The notes under the pieces were generated by a model. The model was not told the origin of the DNA and made no database searches. It saw nothing but the letters and a program-made list of their open reading frames with translations. From JAEYXS01 sp943367715 (GTDB lineage Bacteria; Verrucomicrobiota; Verrucomicrobiia; Limisphaerales; JAEYXS01), in contig CALRJY020000003.1 in the NCBI GenBank assembly GCA_943367715.1, positions 186,001-250,000 of the forward strand: DNA of 64,000 nucleotides. Reading direction: 5' to 3'. How positions within the stretch are numbered: position 1 is the first letter of the stretch; every line of letters starts with the position of its first letter. Below are positions 15,267-22,685 of the stretch, piece after piece. The position numbers and the translations under genes were made by a program.

Positions 15267-15406
15267 CCTCCTCTCCCCGGCCCTCTCCTCCAGCTATCGC
15301 TGGAAGAGGGGGAGATGGGAGTCGTGGGCTTCGGCGATGGGTGGGTTTGGTTATCACGTGCCTTGGCGAAAAAGGTTAGGGCATCGCGGCAACGATGCCC
15401 CACCAT
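15267..15406. repeat. 140-bp CCTCTCCCC-type repeat, copy 1
   Basis: Starts with CCTCCTCTCCCC and a hairpin (CTCCAGC/GCTGGA), then GTCGTG, a GATGG...TGGTTATC segment, GTGCCTTGGCGAAAA, and ends in ATGCCCCACCAT. The same order of blocks recurs at 15723-15854. Confidence 0.65.
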
Positions 15407-15546
15407 AAAGTAGGATATGTGGGTGTATCGGGCGCTGGATCAGGGCTCGTAAGCTGGAGGGCGAACTGGACGTCGGGCGGCGTAGGATTTTATGACCGAC
15501 CGGGGAATCCATGAGCCACTGCGGAACCGGCCTGGCCTTGGACAGC

Positions 15547-15577
15547 GGCCAAAGTTTGGCCTCCCTATGAGGAGGAG
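15547..15577. repeat. GAAGTTC hairpin repeat, copy 2
   Basis: GGCCAAA-G-TTTGGCC stem (15547-15561) followed by TCCCTATGAGGAGG. The stem differs from the other copies at both arms, so pairing is kept. Confidence 0.6.
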
Positions 15578-15654
15578 GCTGAATCAGATACATTCACAGG
15601 GGTCGGATGGTTTCATTGTTCTTTGACATAGTTCCCTAAAGGGAACGTAGGCCG

Positions 15655-15683
15655 GTCGAAGTTCGACTTCCCAATGGGGGAGG
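15655..15683. repeat. GAAGTTC hairpin repeat, copy 3
   Basis: GTCGAA-G-TTCGAC stem (15655-15667) followed by TTCCCAATGGGGGAGG, as in copy 1. Confidence 0.6.
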
Positions 15684-15722
15684 GGAAAGCGCTGAGCGTT
15701 TTAGAATCGCTTGGCTTGCTCA

Positions 15723-15854
15723 ACCCTCACCCCAGCCCTCTCCCTGTTGAAGGGAGAGGGAGAAGAGGCGTCGTGTTTCGACAATGGTGGGGCGTGGTTA
15801 TCGTGGTGCCTTGGCGAAAAGAGTCAGGGCGTCGCGGCAGCAACGCCCTACCAT
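15723..15854. repeat. 140-bp CCTCTCCCC-type repeat, copy 2
   Basis: Same block order as 15267-15406: CCCTCACCCCAGCCCTCTCC, a hairpin with CCCTCTCCCT/AGGGAGAGGG arms, GTCGTG, GTGGTTATC, GTGCCTTGGCGAAAA, and a terminal CAACGCCCTACCAT. Confidence 0.65.
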
Positions 15855-16130
15855 GATTTAGGGTTTCTGCGTTTCTTTGTGGGGTGGCTGGCGAGGGTTT
15901 GGTCCGGTGAGGGTGGACTGGTTGCTACAGTACCGCAGGACAGGAGGCAATCGCGCAGGAAACATAAAACGGATCAGACGGGAAGGCGCGCTTCGGGGGA
16001 ACAAACTAATTTACGATTTGGGAAGAACGATTTACGAGGCGTTGGTGTTTCCATATTTCTGCTCTAGGTTTGAGAGAGCCTTGAGGGAAAGTTTGGGACG
16101 AGGTGGAACTCATCCTTACCTGCTTTAGTT

Positions 16131-16157
16131 AGCGCCGTCTCACGACGGCGGCTACGG
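16131..16157. repeat. GCCGTC/GACGGC-GGCTACGG hairpin, copy 1
   Basis: Stem GCCGTC/GACGGC with loop TCAC, then GGCTACGG. A second copy with a compensating base-pair change lies at 38484-38509, inside the start of a PSD1 gene. Confidence 0.6.
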
Positions 16158-16270
16158 AGGCCGGGAAGGGTGGCGTTTTCTGTCGCTTGCAAATATGCGG
16201 GGAGTCGCTAGTGTTTGCGGCTCGTTGCGCTGTCAACAGGCGTGAGACGAGCAATAACAACGGGTTCGCG

Positions 16271-17488
16271 ATGGCACTGATTGTACAGAAATATGGCGGC
16301 ACGTCGGTGGGGAACACCGATCGTATCAAGAACGTCGCCCGGCGCGTGGCGGAGTATCGCAAGCGCGGGGATCAGATCGTCGTGGTCGTGTCCGCGATGA
16401 GCGGCGTGACGGATAATCTCATCAAGCTGTCCAAAGAGATCATGCCGCTGCCGAGCGAGCGGGAGATGGATATGCTGCTGGCCACGGGCGAGCAGACGAC
16501 GATCGCGCTGACGGCGATGGCGTTGCACTCCATCGATATCCCCGCAGTGTCGCTCACGGGTGCGCAGGCGGGCATCGTGACGGATGGGATGCATAGCAAG
16601 GCGAAGATCCAGAACATCACGCCGAAACAGGTGCATGCGTTGCTGGATGCGGGTAATGTGGTGATCGTGGCCGGTTTCCAAGGGCAGACTTCCGATGGTC
16701 ACATCACGACGCTGGGTCGTGGGGGTTCTGATCTCACAGCCATCGCGCTGGCGGGTGCGTTGAAGGCGGATCTCTGCCAGATCTATACGGATGTGGACGG
16801 CGTTTATACGACGGACCCGCGCATTGTCCCGAACGCGAGCAAGCTTTCCGAGATCGCCTACGACGAAATGTTGGAACTGGCGGGTGCCGGGGCCAAGGTG
16901 ATGCAGTTGCGCTCGGTGGAATTTGCCAAAAAATTCGGTGTGGTCTTTGAAGTTCGCTCCAGTCTTAACGACAACCCAGGTACGATTGTGAAAGAGGAAA
17001 CAGCAGCCATGGAAGGGGTCGTCGTGCGCGGCGTCGCCCTAGATAAGAATCAAGCCAAGGTCACGCTGGTGGCCGTGCCGGATCAGCCGGGTGCGGCCGC
17101 CAAGATCTTCAAGGCGCTCGCCGAGGCCGCCGTGAACGTGGACATGATCGTGCAGAATGTGAGCCACGGCACCGAGAAGCCCGCGACGGATCTTTCCTTC
17201 ACGGTGGAGAAGGCCGATCTGTTGAAGGCGCAAAAGGTCATCGAAGGTTTGAAGGCCAAGGTGGGCTACGGCAGCGTGCTCAGTGATGAGAGCGTGGCGA
17301 AGGTGTCCATCGTGGGCGTGGGCATGCGCAGCCATTCGGGTATCGCCGCGCGGATGTTCGATACGCTCGCGACCGAAGGCGTGAACATCCAGATGATCTC
17401 GACGAGCGAGATCAAGGTCTCGGTGATCATCAGCCTGGACAAGGGCGAGAGCGCGTTGAAGGCGCTGCACAAGGCGTTCATCGGCTAA
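16271..17488 (+). CDS. lysC: Aspartate kinase
   Basis: Catalyses ATP-dependent phosphorylation of L-aspartate, the first step to lysine, diaminopimelate, methionine and threonine. The start at 16271 (MALIVQKYGGTSVG) gives 405 residues, the normal length of a monofunctional kinase. The nucleotide/aspartate motifs KYGGTSVG, VVVSAMSGVTDNL, ATGEQTTIALTAMAL and GRGGSDLTAIALAGAL are all present. Residues about 265-405 hold two ACT domains (VTLVAVPDQPGAAAKIFKALAEAAVNVDMIVQNVSH and VSIVGVGMRSHSGIAARMFDTLATEGVNIQMIST), so feedback inhibition by lysine and/or threonine is expected. An extended frame upstream is not needed. It stands alone and is followed by a strong terminator. Confidence 0.96.
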   Translation: MALIVQKYGGTSVGNTDRIKNVARRVAEYRKRGDQIVVVVSAMSGVTDNLIKLSKEIMPLPSEREMDMLLATGEQTTIALTAMALHSIDIPAVSLTGAQAGIVTDGMHSKAKIQNITPKQVHALLDAGNVVIVAGFQGQTSDGHITTLGRGGSDLTAIALAGALKADLCQIYTDVDGVYTTDPRIVPNASKLSEIAYDEMLELAGAGAKVMQLRSVEFAKKFGVVFEVRSSLNDNPGTIVKEETAAMEGVVVRGVALDKNQAKVTLVAVPDQPGAAAKIFKALAEAAVNVDMIVQNVSHGTEKPATDLSFTVEKADLLKAQKVIEGLKAKVGYGSVLSDESVAKVSIVGVGMRSHSGIAARMFDTLATEGVNIQMISTSEIKVSVIISLDKGESALKALHKAFIG

Positions 17489-17509
17489 GCGTAGCCGGCA
17501 TAAATTGAG

Positions 17510-17542
17510 AAAGGCCGGCCACGTAAATGTGACCGGCCTTTT
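17510..17542 (+). terminator. Rho-independent terminator after lysC
   Basis: Stem AAAGGCCGG-CAC / GTG-CCGGCCTTT (one mismatch) with a short AT-rich loop and a final TTTT, 22 bp after the lysC stop. Confidence 0.85.
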
Positions 17543-17629
17543 GCTTTGCGTAATATGCAATAAAGTTGAGATTGGAGCGACTTCGGCTATCTTCACTGCG
17601 ATCAACGATGCGGTGAAACCATTCTACCT

Positions 17630-18391
17630 ATGAAACTCCGTTCTTTCTTTGCTTTGACGTCGGCCCTGCTTTTAGGGGTCGCGACCTCGGCCCAGGCCCA
17701 ATTCGGCGGTCGGGGCGCCATGCCCGGCAGCAATCCGGCTTTGAACAAGGTGTTCGGCAAGAACACCGCCTTTTCGGCCAAGGCGGATCTGAAGATGATC
17801 GATAGCAGTGGTAAAGAAACCTTGAGCGGCCCGCTCACCTACGCCTTTCTGGAAGGCAGCACTTATACCGGGTTGGATCTGAGCCAGATGAAAAGCGCGC
17901 AGATCCCGCCACAAGCGGCCGCGAGCATGAAACAGATGGGCATGGCGCAGATCGTCACGGTGAGCAAGGCCGGCTCCAAAACGGGGCTCGCGATCTATCC
18001 CGACTTGAAGGCTTATGCCGAAACCCCCGTACCGGCCGGGGCCACGCCCGAATCCAAGGTGGATGTGAAGATGGAAGTCGTGGGTGAGGAGACGGTCAAT
18101 GGGCATAAGTGCAAAAAGAACAAGGTCACCATCACGGAGAATGGAAAGAGCCAGACCTTTACCACCTGGAACGCCATCGATCTGAAGGATTTTCCGGTGC
18201 GCGTGGAGATGCCCGAGTCCGGCGGCAAGGTGATTTTGGACTACACGGACATCAAACTGGAGAAGCCCGATGCCAAGTTGTTTGAAGCGCCGGCCGGTTA
18301 TACGCGCTATGATAACCAGCAGGCCTTGCTTCAGGGCGAAGTGATGAAGCGCATGCAGCCGCCCGCGGGTGTGCCTCCAGCCAAGCCGTGA
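17630..18391 (+). CDS. Exported DUF4412-like protein, paralogue 1
   Basis: A 253-residue protein with a clear signal peptide (MKLRSFFALTSALLLGVATSAQA, cleavage after AQA). The mature part looks like the DUF4412 type: a beta-rich N-terminal half, then VKMEVVGEETVNGHKCKKNKVTITENGKSQTFTTWNAIDLKDFPVRVEM, the typical 'G...vnGy.c.ky.v....g....vW.a.dl..fPi...' signature. Function is unknown; the family is related to lipoprotein-carrier-like folds. A paralogue follows after 30 bp. The C-terminal tail is Pro/Met-rich. Confidence 0.75.
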   Translation: MKLRSFFALTSALLLGVATSAQAQFGGRGAMPGSNPALNKVFGKNTAFSAKADLKMIDSSGKETLSGPLTYAFLEGSTYTGLDLSQMKSAQIPPQAAASMKQMGMAQIVTVSKAGSKTGLAIYPDLKAYAETPVPAGATPESKVDVKMEVVGEETVNGHKCKKNKVTITENGKSQTFTTWNAIDLKDFPVRVEMPESGGKVILDYTDIKLEKPDAKLFEAPAGYTRYDNQQALLQGEVMKRMQPPAGVPPAKP

Positions 18392-18421
18392 GCTTTGGCG
18401 GGCTGACTGGTCTAAACATTG

Positions 18422-19201
18422 ATGCACCGTCGCAACTTATATTTGCCCCTTCTGCTTTGGGCGCTTCTGGCCGTACGGCCGGTAAGCGCCCAAAGTGTTG
18501 ATGCCCTCGGCCAGCAAGTGCCTTGGGTGGCGGCGGCGCTGTCTGAGTTCCTCAGCGACAGCCGGTCCTTTGTGGCACGGTTGGAGGTGCAGTTGCCGGC
18601 CGAGCCGGGTGAGAAGCCGGTGGCGTTGCCATTCACCGTCGCGATGGATCAAGGACAGATGCGGCTGGACTTGCGCCTGGCGGATGTGAGCCGGGATCTG
18701 GTCCCGGCAGAGCTGCTCACACCTTTGAAACAAGCCGGATGGGATCGCCTGCAGTTGCTCTATCACCCGCGGGGCGCCACCCGTCTGGTGGTTCCCGCCG
18801 AGAAAGCCTATGTGGAATTCCCCAAATCCACCAACGAACCGAGCAAGATGGAGAACGACGCCATGCAAAAGCTGGGGGGCATGGAGAAAAAGTTGTTAAG
18901 CGTAGAATCTGTCGATGGTCATCCTTGCCGGAAATATCGCCTCATCGATAAAGAGGGGAAGCAGGAAGCGTATGTTTGGGAAGCCACGGATTTGAATGCG
19001 TTACCGATAAAGCTATCCATCAAGAGCGAAGGTCAGCTCTATATCTTTCAATTTCGCCAAGTGCGGATGGGGCGTCCCGATGCCAAAGTGTTTGGTATTC
19101 CCACGGACTATCGAAAAGCGGGTAGCGCGCAGGAACTCATTGCAGGCGTGATGCTTAGGTCGCTTGGGTCGGGCAAATCCCCCTTTTCTCTGGCTGAGTA
19201 A
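18422..19201 (+). CDS. Exported DUF4412-like protein, paralogue 2
   Basis: The start is taken at the ATG at 18422 (a TTG lies directly before it); 259 residues. The signal peptide ends near VRPVSAQS. The C-terminal half carries the same signature as the gene before it: LLSVESVDGHPCRKYRLIDKEGKQEAYVWEATDLNALPIKLSI, then FRQVRMGRPDAKVFGIPTDYRKA against KLEKPDAKLFEAPAGYTRYD in the paralogue. The two are probably an old tandem duplication in one operon. No catalytic residues are evident. Confidence 0.75.
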   Translation: MHRRNLYLPLLLWALLAVRPVSAQSVDALGQQVPWVAAALSEFLSDSRSFVARLEVQLPAEPGEKPVALPFTVAMDQGQMRLDLRLADVSRDLVPAELLTPLKQAGWDRLQLLYHPRGATRLVVPAEKAYVEFPKSTNEPSKMENDAMQKLGGMEKKLLSVESVDGHPCRKYRLIDKEGKQEAYVWEATDLNALPIKLSIKSEGQLYIFQFRQVRMGRPDAKVFGIPTDYRKAGSAQELIAGVMLRSLGSGKSPFSLAE

Positions 19202-19210
19202 AAAAAGAAC

Positions 19211-19230
19211 GGGCACCGCCCCCGGTGCCC
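19211..19230. terminator. Hairpin terminator between the DUF4412 gene and the beta-CASP gene
   Basis: Perfect stem GGGCACCG/CGGTGCCC just after the DUF4412 stop. The A-run lies before the hairpin on the plus strand, so the classical T-run is on the minus strand; as a plus-strand terminator it lacks the U-tract. Confidence 0.5.
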
Positions 19231-19440
19231 GCCCAACCAACCAACCTATTTCCAACCAAACCAACTATCGATAACTCTGACGTGGGACGGGGCTGAATCC
19301 TTCAAAAATAATTCAAAAAATACGTTGTTAGGGGTTTTACCCTCAGATTTCTCCTGCGGAAACATTGGCAAATTTTTGCAATTTATTCTCCCGCAGGATT
19401 TTCCATTTATTTGGGCCGCTACATGGTCTAACCTAAGTTC

Positions 19441-20817
19441 ATGCGTATTCAGAACCTGAATCCCGACCGCAACATTGGCGCAAGCTCGTGGTTCGTCGAA
19501 TTTGAGAACCACAACGTGTTGTTGGATGCCGGGACTCATCCCAAGCTGGAAGGGCGTGCCTCCCTGCCCCTCTATGACTTGGTGAAGGACAAGCCGCTGG
19601 ACGCCATCGTCCTCAGCCATTGCCATCATGATCATGTCGGTTCTTTGCCCGTGGCCCTGCAGCATTTCCCGAATGCGCACGTGCTCATGACGGAGCTGAG
19701 TTACTTCCTGGTGGAACGCGTCCTGCACAATTCCGTGAACGTCATGATGCGCCAGCGCGAAGAACTGGGCATCCGCGAGTATCCGCTCTTCACGCATGAT
19801 TACGTGGATGAGATCGCCTCCATGTTTCAGGGCTTCAAATACAATCGCGCCGTGGAATGGGCCTCGTTCCAAAAGACACGCGCGGGCTTCACTTCACCCA
19901 CGGTGGAATTTTTCGATGCCGGTCACACGCTCGGTTCGGCTGGTGTGATGGTGCGCGGCACGAAGGAAACGTTGTTCTTCACCGGCGATGTTTGCTTCCA
20001 AGACCAGACGATTTTGAAAGGCGCCCGCTTCGAAGACATCAAGGCGGACGTGCTCATCATGGAGACCACGCGCGGCAATCGCGAGGTGCCCGCCGGCCAG
20101 ACGCGTGAGACGGAGCTCAAGCGCCTGGGAGAAGCGATCATCAAAGTGCAAGAGCGCAAAGGCTCGGTGTTGCTGCCTACGTTCGCCTTGGGTCGCACGC
20201 AAGAGATCCTCACCTTCCTCGCGCTGCTCATGAAGGAAGGGCGCCTCAAGCATCAGCCGATTTACATCGGCGGCTTGGGTCGTGTGTTCACGGAGATCTA
20301 TGATTTGGAAGCGCATCGCACACATCGCAGCCACAGCAACCTGCAATTGCGTGAAGCACTGAATCTGAACGTGCTCGATCGCAAACAGATCGACAAAATG
20401 AAGAACACGGGCGGCCGCATCTACGTGGTGACGGCTGGTATGATGAGCGAGAACACCGCCGCGCATGATCTCGCCGCCCGCATGGCCGGTGATGAGAATC
20501 ACGCGATCTTCTTTGTAGGTTACACGGACCCGCAAACACCCGGTGGCCGTATGCGCGTGGCGAAGAAGGGCGAGACGTTTGTGTTCAGTCCGAGCGCTGG
20601 TGAAGTGACGCTGAATTGCGAGATGGATGCCTTCGACCTGACGGCTCATGCGAATCGCGATGAGCTGCTGGACTTCGTTGGCAAAGTAGAACCTCGCACG
20701 GTTATCCTCGGTCATGGTGATGACGACGCCCGCGCCTGGTTCGCCCAAGCCATCAACGCGCGTCACCCGAAGATCAAGGTGTTGCAGCCAGGGCCGGGTG
20801 AAGCGGTGGACGTCTAG
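19441..20817 (+). CDS. Metallo-beta-lactamase/beta-CASP RNase-like nuclease
   Basis: A 458-residue cytoplasmic protein of the CPSF73/Ysh1-like group. The zinc motif SHCHHDHVG (HxHxDH) is at about residues 59-67, and further metal ligands are in DAGHTLGSAG and FTGD. A beta-CASP domain follows (IMETTRGNREVPAGQTRETE, LLPTFALGRTQEIL) and the C-terminal histidine motif is DLTAHANRDELLDFV...VILGHGDDDA. Bacterial members act on RNA as endo- or exonucleases; the exact substrate is unknown here. The length is normal and all catalytic elements are present. It ends 2 bp from the stop of the convergent monohaem protein. Confidence 0.88.
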   Translation: MRIQNLNPDRNIGASSWFVEFENHNVLLDAGTHPKLEGRASLPLYDLVKDKPLDAIVLSHCHHDHVGSLPVALQHFPNAHVLMTELSYFLVERVLHNSVNVMMRQREELGIREYPLFTHDYVDEIASMFQGFKYNRAVEWASFQKTRAGFTSPTVEFFDAGHTLGSAGVMVRGTKETLFFTGDVCFQDQTILKGARFEDIKADVLIMETTRGNREVPAGQTRETELKRLGEAIIKVQERKGSVLLPTFALGRTQEILTFLALLMKEGRLKHQPIYIGGLGRVFTEIYDLEAHRTHRSHSNLQLREALNLNVLDRKQIDKMKNTGGRIYVVTAGMMSENTAAHDLAARMAGDENHAIFFVGYTDPQTPGGRMRVAKKGETFVFSPSAGEVTLNCEMDAFDLTAHANRDELLDFVGKVEPRTVILGHGDDDARAWFAQAINARHPKIKVLQPGPGEAVDV

Positions 20818-20819
20818 GA

Positions 20820-22022
20820 CTACTCCCGCCAATACGCGGGCAAATCCTTTTTGGTCTCCAATAAGATCTCGCGGATGGCCTGTCGTGATTCTTTCGTCAC
20901 GCGGGCATACGCCTCGCCAGCTTCTTTACCGGTGAGCACTTCGTGCAGGCGGCGATAGACCAGCTCCTTTGCTTCGGGCGGCATCTGGGTGAAGGGGTCG
21001 GAGTAGATGAGATAGCTGCACGGATATTTGAGCAATCGGGTTTGCAGATCCAGATCGCGCAAGGAGCGCCCCTTGCTGTCACGCGGGCCAAGCTGTTGAA
21101 ATTCTTCGGTGAAGGCGCTAATGCCTTTCACTGGATTCGGTAACGGCACTTCATCCGCGAAGAGCAGATAGCGCACGAAGCCATCCACGATCTGATGCAG
21201 ATGCCGCGTGTGCTGATACATCACCAGATGGATGCGCGTCTCGTAATTTAGCCGCGTGATGAAGTTGTGCAGGTGCGCCTGATGTTCGAAGGCCATCAGC
21301 GCCACGATGTCACTCCCCGGCTGCGGGTACTTGGTCGTGTCGAAAAAATGCTTCAGCTCCTTCTGGTTGCTGAGATAGCCCGGCTCGGCCTCCTGTTTCT
21401 TGAAGGCCGCCTCACCCATCAGATTGCCATTATGCACCAGCTTGCCGGAATCACCGGTCACGTACCAGCCCGCCCAGCGTTTATCGAAAGCGGTTTTGTG
21501 ATTCACCATCATCGAACCACCGAACATGTCCACCTTGCCTTCTTCATCGGGGATGAAGGAACGCGCGAGATGGCCGGGCACGCCCATGTTGCGCGTGGAG
21601 GCATGACATTCGAGGCACTGGTTGTCTCGGCGCAAGCGTGGGTTCACCGGATCGCTCTGGTCCAAGGTGTAGAAGACCGCGCCCAGTTTGGAATCCGAGG
21701 AAGCGATTTCAATGATCTGTGAACCGGGGATGTAACCCACATACACATCATCATTGAAGAACAGCGCACGTGGATTTTTCGGGCCGATGAGGTGGCGTTG
21801 CAATGAGGTCTTGGAAAACACCAGCATCTGGGATGATTGCGGGATCTTCAATTCCTTGAGCAAGGAAGGCAGCAGACCGAACTTCTCATCCGCCTTCAGC
21901 TTGATCTCTTCATAATCGAGCTTGCGCTTCAAGACGGCCACGGGATCGGTGGCGCGGACATGCGGGTAATCGATGATCTCCTCGTCGAACGGCGTCATCT
22001 GCGCCGAACCTTGGAAATCCAC
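20820..22022 (-). CDS. Exported monohaem c-type protein of unknown function
   Basis: At least 400 residues with one haem-attachment motif, CLECH, in LRRDNQCLECHASTRNMGVPGHLARSF. Family not recognised; the middle is a mixed fold with many histidines (HQAHLHNFITRLNYETRIHLVMYQHTRHLHQI). The GTG start at 22022 would leave the protein without a signal peptide, although a c-type haem needs export. In frame directly upstream, 25 codons read LKRISYNALSLCLGLLALTLPAAEP, a convincing signal peptide, beginning with CTG at 22097 right after a stop. The true start is therefore probably this CTG, or the sequence hides a small error. Confidence 0.75.
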   Translation of the reverse strand: MDFQGSAQMTPFDEEIIDYPHVRATDPVAVLKRKLDYEEIKLKADEKFGLLPSLLKELKIPQSSQMLVFSKTSLQRHLIGPKNPRALFFNDDVYVGYIPGSQIIEIASSDSKLGAVFYTLDQSDPVNPRLRRDNQCLECHASTRNMGVPGHLARSFIPDEEGKVDMFGGSMMVNHKTAFDKRWAGWYVTGDSGKLVHNGNLMGEAAFKKQEAEPGYLSNQKELKHFFDTTKYPQPGSDIVALMAFEHQAHLHNFITRLNYETRIHLVMYQHTRHLHQIVDGFVRYLLFADEVPLPNPVKGISAFTEEFQQLGPRDSKGRSLRDLDLQTRLLKYPCSYLIYSDPFTQMPPEAKELVYRRLHEVLTGKEAGEAYARVTKESRQAIREILLETKKDLPAYWRE

Positions 22023-22187
22023 GGGCTCCGCTGCGGGCAGGGTGAGCGCCAGCAGTCCCAGGCAAAGGGACAGGGCATTATATGAGATGCGTTTCAGTCA
22101 CTTCAATAAAGCTCCCCTATGAGGCTTCTGCAAACCTTCTATTGTCGAAAACCCATCACCTACGGTGCCTTGTCTCATCTTTGAAAA

Positions 22188-22679
22188 ATGATTTTCAACC
22201 AAGCTCAACAATGCTTCAATCTTTCCATGCAAGTGGAGAATCCCGTCGTCATCGGTCAGAGCTATCCGCTCAAGGATGGAGCCAAAGATCACCCTTTGCG
22301 CGGCGGCTTGAAGGCTGGTCTCAAGGTCAAAGTGCGCCAGTCGCTCGGCAACGGCCTCTTCGAGGTGGAGACGGCGGAAGGCAAGACGGCCATGGTGCAC
22401 AGCGACAACCTGGAGCGAGGGGTGTTCCATGAAGTCGCGGTGAAGTTTCTGCCCGCGGCGCCTACCGACCGGAATTACACCCGACTGGATCTGAAAGCTG
22501 AAGAGACGGAAGATGCCTTGAAACGCTTTTTCATGCAGCAAGCGGACGTGGAGATCGAATGCTCCAACACCATGGTGCAGCGACTGGCCGAGGTTTTGGA
22601 AAAGAATCACTACGAGGTCATGGCCGTGGCCCATCCGGGTGCACATGCCCGATATTTCTTCCGCAGCCGGAAGGTGTGA
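22188..22679 (+). CDS. Hypothetical cytoplasmic protein
   Basis: A 163-residue protein with no signal peptide, membrane segment or recognised family. The N-terminal half looks like a small beta barrel (GLKVKVRQSLGNGLFEVETAEGKTAMVHSDNLERG), similar in pattern to KOW/SH3-type folds. The C-terminal half is helical with VQRLAEVLEKNHYEVMAVAHPGAHARYFF. The first in-frame ATG (22188) is used; the ATG at 22230 (MQVENPVVIG) is an alternative that would fit a soluble barrel better. It converges on the PhoD-like gene. Confidence 0.6.
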   Translation: MIFNQAQQCFNLSMQVENPVVIGQSYPLKDGAKDHPLRGGLKAGLKVKVRQSLGNGLFEVETAEGKTAMVHSDNLERGVFHEVAVKFLPAAPTDRNYTRLDLKAEETEDALKRFFMQQADVEIECSNTMVQRLAEVLEKNHYEVMAVAHPGAHARYFFRSRKV

Positions 22680-22685
22680 TATTTC

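Larger units (their letters stand above)
14709..16270. other. 1.5-kb gene-free stretch filled with hairpin repeats
   Basis: No reading frame here has a recognisable product or a plausible start. The stretch carries at least seven palindromic repeats of four kinds (listed separately), perfect simple hairpins such as GTCCCC/GGGGAC (14841-14855) and GTTCCC/GGGAAC (15631-15646), and a poorly repeated remainder. The last 100 bp should contain the promoter of the aspartate kinase gene; I could not identify a lysine riboswitch or a clear -35/-10 pair. Confidence 0.6.

Noticed and set aside
15877..16128. 83-codon frame in the repeat-rich gap before lysC
   Set aside because: No family, no clear ribosome-binding site, low-complexity start; lies in a gene-free repeat region.
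16100..16270. Possible lysine riboswitch before the aspartate kinase gene
   Set aside because: I could not find the conserved helices; only a REP-like hairpin and unstructured sequence are seen.
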